A stretch of DNA of 64,000 nucleotides from Alnus glutinosa (Eukaryota; Streptophyta; Magnoliopsida; Fagales; Betulaceae): NCBI RefSeq assembly GCF_958979055.1, contig NC_084886.1:41528654-41592653 (forward strand), given 5' to 3'. Shown here one piece after another: positions 36,389 to 50,000 of the stretch. The translations under genes and the position numbers were made by a program. Numbering within the stretch: the first letter of the stretch is position 1; every line of letters begins with the position of its first letter. The notes beneath the pieces were generated by a model, which did not search any database, had not been told where the DNA came from, and saw only the letters and a list, made by a program, of their open reading frames with translations.

Positions 36389-39300
36389 ATGGAGGCGTCT
36401 GTACAGAATTCTATCTGGGACAGTGTGAGAGAGCTGACCCAGGTGGCCCAGCGAAAGGGCAGCGATCCTCTGCTCTGGGCGTTGCAGTTGTCTTCGAGTT
36501 TGAGCTCGGCGGGAGTGGCTCTGCCCTCCGTGGAACTCGCGGATGTGTTGGTGTCGTATATTTGCTGGGACAACAACCTTCCCATTCTCTGGAAGTTCCT
36601 GGAGAAGGCGCTTATGCTGAGAATCGTGCCGCCTATGCTTGTTCTTGCTCTGCTCTCTACCAGGTTTGGTGTCTCTGTTTTGTATGGCTTTCTGGGTTTT
36701 GTTTTGTTTTGTTTTGGTTTTTTGGCTGTTTTGGGGGATATTCTTTGGTGGGTATTCGGGAAAGTGTGTGTCTCTTTTTGTTTTCTTTGGACTGTTTGAT
36801 TCTTTTTGCACTTTGTGTGTTATTCGATGAGTTTCAGCGGCACTTTTGGTCTGTTTTCTGCGCTGTGTTTGGTTCCTCGGAAAATGGAGGAAAATAAAGG
36901 AGTGCCTAAATTCAGACTGTATTTGTTTTTTTGTTTTTTTTGTTTGTTTTTGTTCTCCAGAAGCTGAAAATTGTATCTCAGCCAGGCAATTGTCTTGAGC
37001 TCATGAGTGGAGTTTCTTGTATTCTTAGTTTTTCAATTTTTAGAAAATTACAGGATAAAGGTGCTGTTTTTCTTTCTATTCCCCCCATTGTTCTCTCTCT
37101 CTCTCTCTCTCTCCAGTGGTGACTTTTATTCTTTCCTATGTTTGTTAGTACGAACTCGTTTTTCTTTTTGGTTAGATAAATCATTTTTGACAGATTGTTT
37201 TCTTAACTTTCTTTCTCGTCGTAACAAATTATTTCCATTCGGAAGTTGACCTTTGCGTCTAATGCTATATTCTTATTTGCTTAAAAAATGTAAGTGTTTT
37301 CGTAGTATTTTGATGGCTTTGCTTTCCTTCAAGATCCAAATGGAGGGTTTGATCATTTGTTTGAAATATTTCATTAACATCTTTTCTTCTTACGTTTTAC
37401 TCTTGGAGACACTGTAATTTTTCTTGTTTACCTCTGCAAAGTGGTTGATTTATCTGCCAAAAATGAAAAAGTGATCCACGCATAGAATTGTGGTTCAACT
37501 ATCTTGTTTCTGGCACATTCACATTCGTAGTGGCAAATTTTTTCTACAGGGTCATTCCAATTCGACATTCTCGGCCAGCTGCATATCGGCTTTATCTTGA
37601 ACTCCTGAAGAGACATGGTTTTACACTTAAATATCAGATAAATGGGCTGAATTATGGGAAGTGAGTTATATTTATTTACTTACATATTTATGTTTTGGGT
37701 TCACGAGAAGAACGGAGCCATTTATTTCCTGCTTGCTTCACATTGTCAACATCATTTTGCTTGTATTGTGTTGCCAAGAGCCAATAATTATTCTTGTGTG
37801 CTGGCAGAAAATGTTATATTTCATCTTGCACCACATAACAAAGTCAAATATAGGAAAAGCTAAATACTTGAAACTTTGAAGTTTATTGTAATATATCAAC
37901 TGAAGATTTTCAACTCTTTTTTCTAGTGCTGTTCCAGTTTCCACCATGAGGAGTGAGGACCGACAGTCACCTCCTATTTGAAAATTATATGCTGGATAAT
38001 CATTAAACTTTCATACTCAAAACAGCGTAGAAGTACTTAAAGAGTGTCTGTAGGAAACATCCAGTCACTACTTGCCCCTGCCAGGATACCTAGCCTTTCC
38101 AAATTGTCAAAGATGGCTGTGGAAAGAAAAACTAGAATTTGAGATGCCAAACTCGTTGAACATTCTTCTCATTTAGGAAACCATGCCAACATTATCTTTC
38201 CCATTGCTACACCCTATCCTTTTATGTATAGTATCTCTGCCATGGATGTCCTTACAGTGCTAGCAAGTCTTTTTGCTCCTGTGGTTATCTTCAATTAACA
38301 GTCAGTTAATTGGGTGCTCGACCTACTTGATTCAAAAGCCAGCAAGGCCTCATTGTTTCATCCCTTCATGTGTCCTCAGACGACTTAAACAGCTCTGGTT
38401 TATGACATATAAAGCTTAAGGTACATAAAAGAAATGGAGAGTTAAAAATGAGGAAACTGCAGCTCCCTTATTTCATTTTGTCTTAATTAATTCACAAATT
38501 TTATCACTTGAAAAAAAGAATCACAAAATTTTAATGTTTCTATGGCATTTCAATTTTTTGTGTTACACATGAATTTTATAATAATAATAATAATAGAAGA
38601 AGTTGACGATTCAAGTGTGATGAAGTTGTTCTGATTATGTTTTAGGTTTCTATCTGTTAATCAGTTCACAACTTTTTAACAAGTTTTTATGACATGTTTA
38701 TTTATATGTTTTCACATGAATTTCTTAATAATAATATTAGAACTCCACAATTCAAGTATGAATGAAATTGTTCTCATTGTATCATACAGCTTGCTAGTTC
38801 ATTGAAAAGTTGGGTCATCTTTTAATTTGTAGTTTCTAACCTATTTTCTTCATGCAGGGTCATGAAATCAATAGATGCTGTCCTTCATCTTTCACAGAGA
38901 TTTGGCATTCCCACGAATGAACCTGGGATTCTTGTGGTTGAGTTTATCTTTTCAACTGTGTGGCAGTTGCTTGATGCAACATTAGATGATGAAGGTTTGC
39001 TAGAACTTACCCCAGAGAAGAAGTCCACATGGGCAGCTAAATCTCAAGAAATGGAAATTGATCATCATGATAGTTATGATGAGAAGAGGGCTGAACTTCA
39101 AGAGAGATTGCAGAATGTAAATACTGCGATGGCCATTGAGTTAATAGGGCAATTTCTGCAAAATAAAGTAACTTTGAGAATTATTTACTTGGCTCGTCGG
39201 AACATGTATGTACATTGTGGCCTTTAATAAATTGCCTCTCAAATGTTGTGCATTTTACTTTAATTGTGTGTTAATATAATCACACTGGGTCACTATCGTG

Positions 39301-42300
39301 CTTGGTTAGTCAAGCATTTGATAGGAAGTGTTATTAATTGACCTTTATGTGATTCTTTTTGGACAAAGTAATATATTCTATTAGAGAAGTTTCGAAAAAG
39401 AGTCCTATATCTTCGGTATCAGTTTCATGAATCCTGCTTTGTTATTCCATTCAATTTCATTTGTTGTAACACTAGTATATGAAGTCATAACTAACATGTC
39501 TGTTCATAACTACCTTAAATCATTTTTCTATTTGGCATCTTAAATGGAAGACTGTTCTTTAAAAAAAAAAAAAAAAAACCATAAATGGAATATATTTGTT
39601 TAATGCATCCCTGCCGCTTTGTCAGGTCCACACATTGGGTAGATTTCATTCGGCGATTAAGGTTGCTTGAAGCAAATTCATCAGCATTAAGAAATTCCAA
39701 AGCCCTAACTCCCGAGGCTCTTCAGCAGTTGACTTCAGATACTCGAATAGTCTTGTCCCGAGAATGCAAAACAAGCTCACTACAAAAGTTCCATGCAGTT
39801 ATGGCTTTTGGATCTCTATCTTCCTCTTCTAGTCTATGCCAAGGAGCTAGCTGTACTGCTCTTTGGCTTCCTCTTGATCTTTTATTGGAAGATTTCATGG
39901 ATTTATATCAAATTGATGCAACAAGTGCTATTGAAATAATTACCGGTAAAGTCAGATCTTGTTCTTAGTCCTTGGCATCTAATTTTAATTGAAATGATGT
40001 TACATCCATTCTTACAAATCCAATGTCTGCAAGAATTAAAAGTTTAGGGTTTCTTTCATACGTGCAGGTTTGATTAAAACCCTTAAAGCAATAAACGGCA
40101 CCACCTGGCATGACACCTTTTTAGGTCTTTGGATAGCAGCTCTTCGTCTTGTTCAAAGGGTTAGAATTAATCATAGCTGTACTAAAACGTTTATTTTTTT
40201 TCTTTGGGTGCATGCTAAATATTTTAGACATAAGTTATGAAATTATTTCAATCCTTTTTTGATTCCACACAATGATTTCTTGTAGCATCTAACTATGGCT
40301 TCCTACTTCTCGAATACTCCTTAGCGTTAGACCTGAATCAAATGGTAATGGTTTTAGAAGTTTGTGTCTCAAATTGATCATTGAGTTTTCTTCCATATTC
40401 TAAATGATCAGTAATCTGAAACTTTTAATAAGAAATTTTGTTCTACTTTCTAAGCAACATGTTTGGGGAAAAAGTGTCTTGGTTGAGTGAAGTACCATGT
40501 TCAATCTCTAGAGTGAAGGGAGTATCACTATCTAGATTTTCAGTGGATATCATATGTATTTTATTCTAAACATGTTATATTGATTGCGATTTCTTATTTA
40601 TTTCGTTCTCTTAAAAAGTATTTTTTCTTGTTAGGAAAGGGATCCCATTGAGGGTCCTATGCCTCGCCTTGATACTCGCTTATGCATTCTATTGTCTATC
40701 ACACCACTTGTGATTGCCGATCTCATTGAGGAGGAGGAAAGTGCACCAGTTGATGAAACAGAATGTAGCTCCACTAATCATTGGAAAGACAAAAAGGATT
40801 CAGGGAAGCGCCGCAATGATTTGGTCTCCAGCCTACAGATGCTAGGGGATTATCAGGGCTTGTTGACTCCACCTCAATCTGTTGTTGAAGCAGCCAATCA
40901 GGCTGCTGCGAAGGCAATATTTTTTGTTTCAGGCATCAATGTGGGGAGCGCATACTTTGAGTGCATCAGTGTGAAAGACATGCCTATTAACTGTTGTAAG
41001 TAACATTTAGTTCTTATTAATCATCAATGATTGCTCAGAAAAGAAAACCCATCAATGATTAATGAAAATTAGTCGAAAAGTGTGGACCAGCATAGCAATG
41101 TTGCAGATATGGTCTAGGTGCATATGGTAGTGACTAGTGAGGCCTACTCATGGTGCCTCCTGAAAGTACTTGTAATTCACTGTGAATGGTACTGTAAACA
41201 CCTCTGTTATTTCAGCTTACTTTCTTTACTGGGAAAAGTGAATTTATGATGTATCCAATTGCTCAAACGATTAAATGAAATGATCTTTGGGAAAAAAATA
41301 AGTAAAATAATAGATGAACTAAACATTTTCCTTGGGTTGGACCCTTGGAACTTTTCAGGGCACCTCCATCCATTGTTCTATCTGTAGTCTGTTCTAGCAT
41401 TCTAGTTGAACATCCAGATTCTTTCCCCATTATTACTAATTATCTTAGTTTTTGGCCAAGTGCTTTCCTAACTCCAGTATTCTTCAATCCATGAGTACCT
41501 TGAAGTTTCTGTCTGTTGTATTCTTTTGATGGGACCAGTGTTAGTCTTTGTGACATAACCTTTAGGTTTTTCTAATTGTAGTTTTATACTATTATTTCAG
41601 CTGGAAACATGCGTCACTTGATAGTTGAGGCTTGTATTGCGAGAAATCTACTGGACACATCTGCATATCTCTGGCCAGGCTATGTGAATGGACGCATCAA
41701 TCAAATACCTCATAGTGTGCCTGCTCAAGCACCTAGTTGGTCATCATTTATGAAGGGCGCTCCACTTACTCCAGTATTGATAAATGCTTTGGTTTCAACT
41801 CCTACTTCAAGGTATAAGTGCCTGTGCTTCTTAATCTTATTTTAGTTGATGAATCTATATCATGTTTTTCTCTTTGAAACTTTCTATAACAAGGTATTTA
41901 TCTACGATTCACCCTGTTCAGTTATTTTCTGATTAGAGGTTTGTCTCTGCTCCTCTGCTAGCTCTTGAAACCCACAGTTGACATAACATGTCCCCTCAAT
42001 AAAATTTTATTTGGAAACATTGTATTGGTATGATTTGGGTTCTTAAATTTGCTTGTTCTAGAGGGGTGCTTTAAATGGTAAATTCTATCAATATTCTGTC
42101 TTGAAACACATGCTCAATAACTATTCAGATGGTTGTTGGACATTCCAATTTGCCAAACTCGTGAATTTTTCAAAATATGTGTAATGGATAATTCCTTCAG
42201 CCATTAATAATTAGAGTCATTCACTTAATAAATGTTGGTTCCAATATACAAAAGATATATAGATGATCTCTATGTGCTCAGCTTTCAGATTACTTTTTAA

Positions 42301-42418
42301 TTTCTTTGACACTGGCCTGGTCTTCAGTTACTCGTTTTTCCTTCCTGAAGCCAGGTATATCAAATGCTCCTTTTTTTTTTTTGTTTTGTAAATTTTGCCA
42401 AGGGTAAATCCACTGAAT

Positions 42419-42454
<36 letters not shown>

Positions 42455-45400
42455 CGAGAAAATATTCGAGATTGCAGTCAATGGATCAGATGATGAGAAG
42501 ATATCTGCTGCTACGATACTTTGTGGGGCCTCCTTAATTCGGGGTTGGAATATACAGGTAATGAACTTGAATTTATTGCATACCATATCTAAATTCTTTG
42601 TTCCTCAGTAGCAACATAAGTAGTCTCATTACCCTTGCATACTACTGATACCTAACATTTCTTCATATTTTTTCATTTGATTTTTGGTGATATCTGAACC
42701 ACCCAACTACCCTAATTCAAGGTCTGCATTTCATGCAGGAACACACTGCTCATTTCATTGTTAGATTATTGTCTCCTCCAGTTCCTCCAGAATATTCTGG
42801 GACTGACAGTCATTTGATCAGTTACGCTCCAATGCTGAATGCACTAATTGTTGGAATAGCATCTGTTGATTGTGCTCACATTTTCTCTCTACATGGCTTG
42901 GTATGTTTAGTTTTCTCTCATCCAAACAGTCTCTGAAAAAAGATGATATCATTTTTGGTTTGGCTAGAATTTCTTGGATGAGGAATGACACTTTATGTGT
43001 AGTTGTTTCTCTTTCCCTCAGTGCTTTATTTGGTTTTAAGATGGTTTTTTCATGTGCAATGAAAATCAGTAAATGGTTGCAACAATGTGAGTGATATCAT
43101 TCAAGCAGGAGGTAGAATCAGGGAAGGCCAACAGAATTTAAACTAAAACTGTGATGTAAGACACGATGGCCTGCAATTTAATAATGTTAAGACTCTTAGT
43201 AAGCAGTACCACGACTAGGCTTGCTTGCACAGGACTGAAGAGATCAGTTGAGTGTCTTCTTTTGCTATGAAATGGAGCATAATTATCAAATTAAAAGAGG
43301 AAACAGCGAGTAGGGGCTCAAGGAACAAAGTCAGTTGTCAGAAGTTTCTATTTTTTGTGGTTTAATACTATAGGTATATTTTTTTATTATATCTAGCCAA
43401 GTGTTGAGCCTTCAATTAAATTGAATTGGAATTGTATTGTATTGTATTATTTTCAAACCCAGCAATTCAACTCAAAAGAGGGTGTTAGTGACTAGGAACT
43501 CCATGTCAGCCATAAAATAATGTTTTTTGCTTTTCTAAATTTCTTCCCAGGTTCCACAACTTGCATGTTCACTGATGCCAATCTGTGAGGTTTTTGGTTC
43601 ATGTGTGCCTAATGTCTCATGGACTCTTACAAATGGGGAAGAAATTTCTGCTCATACTGTGTTTTCAAGTGCATTTATTCTTCTTTTGAAGCTATGGAGG
43701 TTTAATCATCCTCCTCTTGAACATGGAGTAGGAGATACACCCACAGTTGGATCCCAACTAACTCCTGAATACCTCCTATTATTACGAAACTCCTACCTAG
43801 TATCTTCCGGGAATGTCAACAAGAATCGAAATAGGAGAAGACTCTCAGCAGTTGCAAGTTCATCATCTCCAGAACACGTTTTTGTGGACTCATTTCCAAA
43901 ATTAAAAGTGTGGAATCGGCAGCATCAGGCATGTATAGCTTCAACCCTCTCTGGTCTTGTTCATGGAACCCCAGTTCATCAGATTGTCGATGGGCTTCTT
44001 AATATGATGTTCAGGAAGATTTGTCGAGGAAGCCAATCCTTAACATCAGTTACATCTGGGAGTAGTAGTTCTTCTGGGCCTGGAAATGAAGATACGTCTC
44101 TAAGACCTAAATTGCCCGCCTGGGACATTCTGAAAGCTGTTCCCTTTGTGGTTGATGCTGCCTTAACAGCCTGTGCTCATGGAAAACTTTCTCCTCGTGA
44201 ACTGGCTACAGGTTAGTCTGGTGCCCGTGTTTGATTTGCTGTTGGCTTTTGCTAGTTATACAGGCTCATTCCAGGGGAATAAATCAAATCATTTTTATTT
44301 TTACAAATTTTAAATTTTGCCTTAGATTCCAAGATGCTCTTTGCAACACTAACTGGAGTTTATCCAATGGTGTATTTAATATATCCTCAAATTGCCATTA
44401 TTGATTTGACTCGTGAATCAATGAAAAAAACTAGTTATTTGTTTGATTTGATGTAGCATCCAAGTGTTGATCAAAACAGTTATCTTTTCAGAGATGTAAG
44501 ACTGCAATTTATAACTTTTAATTATTTTCAGGTCTTAAAGATTTAGCTGATTTTCTTCCTGCATCTTTGGCAACCATTGTGATCTACTTCTCTGCCGAAG
44601 TAACTAGAGGTGTTTGGAAACCAGTTTTCATGAATGGAACAGATTGGCCCAGTCCTGCGGCAAATCTTTCCAATGTTGAGGAACAGATTAAGAAAATCCT
44701 AGCTGCTACTGGTGTTGATGTCCCAAGTCTTGCTGCAGGTTTTCTCTTGTTACCATCATAACTTCTCAATAATTAGGTTTGTTTTAAGGAGTTTGCATGT
44801 CTAGACATGAGTGAAAGACCTTTACTTCTGCTGCATGTCTGCCATGTGCATATAGTTGTCAATGACATCCAATGTCAGAAGCTTTGTACTACTACATCTA
44901 ATCAAACCTGATTAATATCATTACTTAAAATCTCCTATTTAGGATTTCAAGCTGTGTCGATCAAAATTCATCCTTGTTTGCCCCCCCCCCCCCAAAAAAA
45001 AAACCGAAAAAAGGGTGAATGTTCAGTCATAAGATATGATTATGAGCTATTGAAATTTGTTTTTCGAATTGTTTTTTTTTTCTTTTCTTTTCATATATAG
45101 AGTTAGTTCTTTCAGTATTTTGATTGAGAAATGGTTCCCTCAGGTGGAAGCTCTCCATCTACACTTCCGCTTCCCTTGGCTGCCTTTGTAAGCCTTACTA
45201 TAACCTATAAAATTGACAGAGCCTCGGAACGTTTTCTCAATTTAGCTGGCCCAGCCTTGGAAACCCTTGCAGCAGGCTGTCCGTGGCCTTGCATGCCAAT
45301 TGTGGCTTCCCTGTGGACCCAAAAGGCAAAGCGCTGGAGTGACTTCCTTGTCTTTTCTGCATCTCGAACTGTCTTCCTCCACAACAGTGATGCAGTGGTT

Positions 45401-46261
45401 CAGCTCCTTAAAAGCTGCTTTGCAGCCACACTTGGTCTGAATGCTACGCCTATCTCAAGCAGTGGTGGTGTTGGAGCACTTCTTGGCCATGGCTTTGGAT
45501 CCCATTTCTGTGGTGGGATTTCTCCTGTTGCCCCGGGTATTCTTTATCTGCGTGTTTATCGATCCATTAGAGATATTGTGTTCATAACAGAAGAGATTGT
45601 TTCTCTCTTGATGCATTCTGTTAGGGAAATTGCATCTGGTGGGCTTCCTAGAGAGAGATTAGAGAAGTTAAGGATGAGTAAGATTGGAATGAGATACAGA
45701 CAGGTTTCACTTGCCGCAGCAATGACTCGGGTCAAACTCGCAGCTGCTCTTGGGGCTTCTTTGGTATGGTTATCTGGTGGCTTGGGTCTGGTTCAATCCT
45801 TGATAAAAGAGACTTTGCCTTCTTGGTTTATATCAGTTCACAGATCTGAGCAGGAAGAAGGGTCGGAAGGGATGGTTGCAATGCTTGGGGGATATGCTCT
45901 TGCCTACCTTGTAGTACTTTGTGGAGCTTTTGCATGGGGTGTTGACTCAACATCATCTGCATCAAAACGGCGTCCAAAAATCCTTGGAACCCACATGGAA
46001 TTTCTGGCAAGTGCACTTGATGGGAAAATATCACTTGGTTGTGATTGGGCTACTTGGCGTGCTTACGTCTCGGGATTCGTGACATTAATGGTGGGTTGCA
46101 CGCCGAATTGGGTGCTAGAGGTTGATGTAGAAGTGTTGAAGAGACTAAGTACCGGGCTGAGACAGTGGAACGAGGAGGAGCTTGCTCTTGCTTTGCTGGG
46201 GATTGGTGGGGTTGGTACGATGGGGGCGGCTGCCGAGCTGATAATTGAAAATGAGATGTAA
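36389..46261 (+). CDS. MED33: Mediator subunit 33 (REF4/RFR1 family), copy 1
   Basis: A plant-specific Mediator tail subunit. The Arabidopsis members REF4 and RFR1 restrain phenylpropanoid/lignin gene expression. Twelve exons: 36389-36663, 37550-37660, 38858-39205, 39626-39945, 40068-40159, 40635-40995, 41601-41811, 42443-42557, 42739-42900, 43551-44211, 44532-44738 and 45144-46261. All are GT-AG, and 3981 nt give 1326 residues, the usual family length. Recognisable blocks include ADVLVSYICWDNNLPILWKF near the N-terminus, SGNMRHLIVEACIARNLLD, VPQLACSLMPICEVFGSCVP, LPAWDILKAVPFVVDAALTA, WKPVFMNGTDWPSPAANLS and CPWPCMPIVASLWTQKAKRW. The protein is helical, HEAT-like in character, without catalytic motifs. 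The ATG fits the start MEASVQNSIWDSVRELT, shared with copy 2 (MAESAERSIWDSVIELT). It is intact. Confidence 0.95.
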
Positions 46262-46968
46262 ATTACTTTTTCCTCTCTTTCGATTCACTCATTTAGGTCT
46301 ACTATGTAGAATGTAACTGTACATTAATCCCTCGTAGGAAAGTTTTGCAGTAAGAAACTTCCATTTGTATAGCAAAAGATTCTGAAGTTTGGTTAATGGA
46401 AAAACTTTATCCTCAAGAACACTGGGGAATTTTGTCCAAAAAGAGGTTGAGTTTATGCGTCTTCAACCATAACTTGATATTAATTGGGACGTGTTGGTCA
46501 GCCAAATAATGCCAGCTTCTGCTATTTCTCCGTTTTGGAACTTTTGGGTATTTTCCATTGATATGAAGCATAATATGAGGTGAAGTGATCGATCTCAGAT
46601 TTAAAAAAGAACGGTTGAGATTTAAAGAAATTTATATAATAGAAAACCTTAAAATTTCTAGAAGATACTGATTCCAAGAAAAGAATTTGGCTTAATTAGG
46701 TGTTGTAAAAAAATTAGTGTAGTTTTTTTAATGGTCCAGATTTAATTATATAACAAGATTTCCTATGGTTCGAACATGCAAGTATGCATGCATGCAATAT
46801 CACGTTGACGTATACAAATTAATGCAACGTGATTGGAATGGCAAGCTTGCCAAATGCAGAGTACATAAACCAATGCAGTTACAGATGTTCAAAAATTGAT
46901 CACGCTACATTTAACCAATTTGACTATTTCTTCTCTGACCGATTATACTCCAAATTTCACGTCAAAAC

Positions 46969-47003
<35 letters not shown>

Positions 47004-47070
47004 GAAGAAAGAAAAAGACACTCTGTTCTCTCTGTTTTCAAAAGAACTTAAGGCATTGTATTACCGGAAA
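46262..47070. other. Spacer between the MED33 copies
   Basis: Holds the 3' UTR of copy 1 and the promoter of copy 2 in 809 bp. A (ta)n run at about 46972-47001 lies 70-100 bp before the copy 2 start codon. No other gene is seen. Confidence 0.6.
46972..47001. repeat. (TA)n microsatellite in the MED33 copy 2 promoter/leader
   Basis: About 30 bp of pure TA, just upstream of the translation start of MED33 copy 2, in a place where it could also act as a TATA-like element. Confidence 0.9.
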
Positions 47071-50000
47071 ATGGCCGAGTCCGCTGAAAGAAGCATATGG
47101 GACAGCGTGATAGAGCTGACCAAGGAAGCCCAAGAAAAGGGTAGCGACCCTCTTCTGTGGGCAATGCAGTTATCCTCGTACTTGAACTCGGCGGGAGTGT
47201 GTGTGACTCTGCCCTCAACAGAGCTGGCGGATGTGTTAGTTTCCTACATTTGCTGGGAAAACAACGTTCCCATCTTGTGGAAGTTCCTAGACAAGGCCTT
47301 GGTCCTCAACGTCGTGCCGCCTATGCTTGTTCTTGCTTTGCTTTCTACAAGGTTTGCGGTTTTCGATCTGTTTCTATTTTGTTTTGGATGCTTTCGAAAT
47401 CTTGCCTTCTTGGGTTCTTGGAAGTGGGTCTTTGTGGAATGCTCATTTGGTTGCATGGCGCTGTTTTGCAAAGCGGAAAACATCTCTATCAAAAGTAACT
47501 TACTTTTGGACCTTTAAATCTGGGTATTTGGAAATTATGGTGAAAAGGGTTGTATTATATCAAGAAAGTTGTTTCTTATTTTCGTAAATCATACATTCAT
47601 GAAAGTTGTATTACTAGTTTCTTTGAAAATGAAATTCAATGGAAATCTCTATTCATTAACTTGAAACTTTAAATTCTAATTAGCTATTTGATGTAAATGT
47701 AGTACTCGGGAAAAAAAAAAAAAAAAAATTGGTCCATTTAAATATTTAGAAATGACTGCTGTGAAAAATAGAACCTGATACTTTTATGTAGCTTGACAGC
47801 TAATGTGAAAATTGATATTTTCTGGCGTAATTATTGTAAAGTGGCAGCTCATTCTGCCAAAAACTTCACTCTTTGTTTTTTGTATCTTTAATTTTTTTTT
47901 TTTTTTTTTTTTGCTGACATAATTTAATTCTATCTTAAAATAATTGTTGTTTCCTAGTTGATTAATTGCATAGTTTGATGTCAAAGTCCTGGTCATTCAT
48001 TTACAGGGTTATTCCAAGTCGACTTGTCCAGCCAGCAGCGTATAGGCTTTTCATGGAGCTCCTTAAGAGACATGTTTTTACTCTTAAATCCCAATTAAAT
48101 GGGATGAATTATCAAAGGTAGGATATAATTTTTTGTTTTGTATATCATGTGAGCCTAACTGGGTTATTTGTGGTCTTTTTTAAATAATGTCTAAGTTAGT
48201 GTTATGTTGCTTGTATCTTGCTTCATAGAACAATTCTGAAGATAGGAAACACAAAATGCTTAAAACTTTCAAGGATATAAGATCTATATAACTATGAAGA
48301 TTCCAGTAAAGTAAGAAATGTTGCTAGAGTTCTGCTAATAAAACCAGAGGCTGCCCTCTTTTGAATAATTATTAATTCAGAATTTTGTATTTTTAAGACA
48401 TATTCTGGAAGACGCATGGATGTCGCTCAAAAAAACATGCCTTGGCTTTATTTAGTTCTTTATCTACCTTTGAAAGGCTACAAAGCACTTGTATCTGAGC
48501 ATCAGTAGGCAACAAATTGAGGCAACAAGAATATATGCTATCACTTTTTTGCAATGCTTTACATATTTTTTTGGAAGTATTGTCTTTGAAATGCATATAC
48601 ACATTTATTGTCAAACATATTCAGAGGATATGCTATCTATTGTGATTTTTTCAAAATATCAATGGACTGTGTGATTATGGCTTTTTAGTGGGTTGTAAGA
48701 TGGTACTCAAAACCTCCATCATCTAATAGCCAATTATTCTTTACATTTTTGTCCTTCTTATGTAAAAGTCTTAGGCTGTCATGCCAAATGCAAGACTTAA
48801 ATTGTTGGGAGCAAAATTTTGAAGGACAGGAACCATTACAAGATCTCCCATTCCAACACCCTACTTTGGCAAGACTGTAACATAAATTATTTTTCAATTT
48901 CCATGTAAATAAACTTGTTTGCAATTAATTAGTATATTTTTCTCCTCTCTCTATTCTCTACTAGAATTGCTTTAAAGTGAAGTTGATCTTGTTGAGATTA
49001 TTGCTGTTGTTCCGTTCCATAAATTATTCCACTTATTGTGGGTTTTCATTGACAATTGCTAGTGCATCTTCTTTACACAGGGTTATGCAATCAATAGATA
49101 CTGTTCTTCAGCTTTCCCAGATATTTGGTATGCAAACAAGTGAAGCTGGGGCTATTGTTGTTGAGTTCATTTTTGCAATTGTGTGGCAGTTGCTTGATGC
49201 ATCATTAGATGATGAAGGGTTGCTGGCAAATACCTCAGAAAAGAAGCCTAGATGGGTAACTAATCCTCATGATATGGAAATAGGTCGGCATGATAACTAT
49301 GACGAGAAGCAGACCGAACATCATGAGAGGATGCAGAAATTTAACACTGTGATGGCTATTGAGCTAATTGGGCAATTTCTGCAAAATAAAGTAACTTCCG
49401 GGATTCTTAACTTGGCGCGCCAAAACATGTACATGCTTTCCTCTCTTAGTAATTGGTTCTTCACACTTGATTTACTGTTATTTGGCCATTTCGTGTGAGT
49501 GAAAGCAGACTAAAGTCCAACAGAAGTTCACTCTGGACAGAGTTTTCTCCTACTTATTTGTGTCAGCTACATATATTAGAGATTGTGATTTTACATCATT
49601 TAGGATCACAGCTCTTACTGTATTATTTTCCATATATTTTCTTTTTCTGTTCATTCCCTTCCATCCTTCCTTAAGTCCCATAGGATTGATCTGCTATAAT
49701 TTTGACCCATGTATGAAATGTCAGATTGATTTTTTGAACAAAATTAACATATGATATCTTAAATCCCTTGTATGATGATGATAGCAGGGATCACCATCCA
49801 ATTATCATTAAGTTCTTTGTGAGAATTTATTTAGTTACAGATTCAGGTTCTAATGAAGAAATCCCATATTCTTTCCAAAAGAAAAAAGAAACCCTTTTAA
49901 GAAATTCAAATGACGCTTAACACCATCATGTCCTGCCAATGATCATTAAGCCTATGACATCTTCACCCCATAACTTGAGGTGGTGAGTGAGCTCATGATT

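Noticed and set aside
47056..47070. Upstream in-frame extension of MED33 copy 2
   Set aside because: The extension starts at TTG; the first ATG at 47071 aligns with the start of copy 1.
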